The position numbers and the translations under genes are program-made. A stretch of DNA of 6,236 bases from NCBI GenBank assembly GCA_014378125.1, contig JACMOG010000130.1, positions 1 to 6,236 on the forward strand. The letters run 5' to 3'. Below the pieces are notes generated by a model that did no database searches, had not been told where the DNA came from, and worked only from the letters and a program-made list of their open reading frames with translations. This document shows, piece after piece, positions 6,090 through 6,236 of the stretch; the stretch's first letter is position 1; each line of letters starts with the position of its first letter. Origin of the DNA: Vitreoscilla sp. (GTDB lineage Bacteria > Pseudomonadota > Gammaproteobacteria > Burkholderiales > Burkholderiaceae).

Positions 6090-6236
6090 ATGACGACGCT
6101 CAACGAACTCTCGATCCAGACGCCCGACGACTGGCACCTGCACCTCCGTGACGGCGCCGCGATGGCGGCCGTGGTGCCTTTCACGGCGCGCCAGTTCGGC
6201 CGGCCCATCATCATGCCCCACCTGCGGCCGCCCCTC
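6090..6236 (+). CDS. pyrC: dihydroorotase PyrC (class II), N-terminal 49 codons, cut by the window end
   Basis: The frame starts at ATG 6090 and is still open at the last base. [11 protein letters not shown] (12-22) is the signature of class II dihydroorotase, the zinc enzyme that cyclises N-carbamoyl-aspartate to dihydroorotate in pyrimidine synthesis. His16 and His18 are the first two metal ligands and Arg20 the substrate-binding arginine. [21 protein letters not shown] (starting at 28) matches the following strand-loop region of E. coli PyrC. Where E. coli has MPN, this protein has MPH: His44 replaces an asparagine known to contact dihydroorotate. The remaining roughly 300 residues lie beyond the window. 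The start fits the family, since the signature lies near residue 15 as usual, and an extended -10 precedes it, suggesting leaderless translation. Confidence 0.93.
   Translation, partial: MTTLNELSIQTPDDWHLHLRDGAAMAAVVPFTARQFGRPIIMPHLRPPL

Overview
The window is GC-rich, compactly organised bacterial DNA. Its codon choice (strong G/C at third positions), long spurious open frames on the opposite strand, and protein resemblances all point to a betaproteobacterium of the order Burkholderiales, probably Comamonadaceae-like. That placement is inference from style and homology remembered without a database search.

Layout from left to right. (1) The C-terminal part of a LysR-type regulator of the HypT/QseD-like subfamily (1-771, + strand, DNA-binding domain cut off by the window edge). 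(2) A 178-base gap with small dyads, a 7-bp tandem repeat and a likely promoter. (3) A divergent glutamate/aspartate-type periplasmic binding protein (950-1960). (4) A 160-base gap with a sigma-54-like promoter candidate and a hairpin. (5) A complete gltI-gltJ-gltK-gltL set (2121-5366): binding protein, two permeases and an ATPase, in the order used in Escherichia coli. A strong intercistronic hairpin separates the binding protein gene from the membrane components. (6) A 131-base convergent gap holding a hairpin-rich palindromic element. (7) A GNAT acetyltransferase on the minus strand (5498-6040). (8) A 49-base divergent promoter gap. (9) The first 49 codons of pyrC, class II dihydroorotase (6090 to the window end).

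Functionally, genes 5 form one ABC importer for acidic amino acids. GltI captures ligand in the periplasm, GltJ and GltK form the membrane channel and GltL supplies ATP hydrolysis. The upstream binding protein is a paralogue that keeps some GltI landmarks but differs at three positions that contact glutamate in the known structure, so it may hand a different ligand to the same GltJKL core. The LysR gene lies just upstream in the same direction and may regulate the cluster, but nothing in the sequence proves that.

This is largely a conventional transport locus; I did not find a clearly new system. The points most worth a second look are the altered ligand pocket of the upstream binding protein, the gltI-gltJ hairpin, three gene starts with a -10-like box only 6-8 bases before the ATG (candidate leaderless mRNAs), the sigma-54-like site before gltI, the palindromic element after gltL, retention of two HypT-type redox methionines in the LysR protein, and His in place of a substrate-contacting Asn in PyrC.
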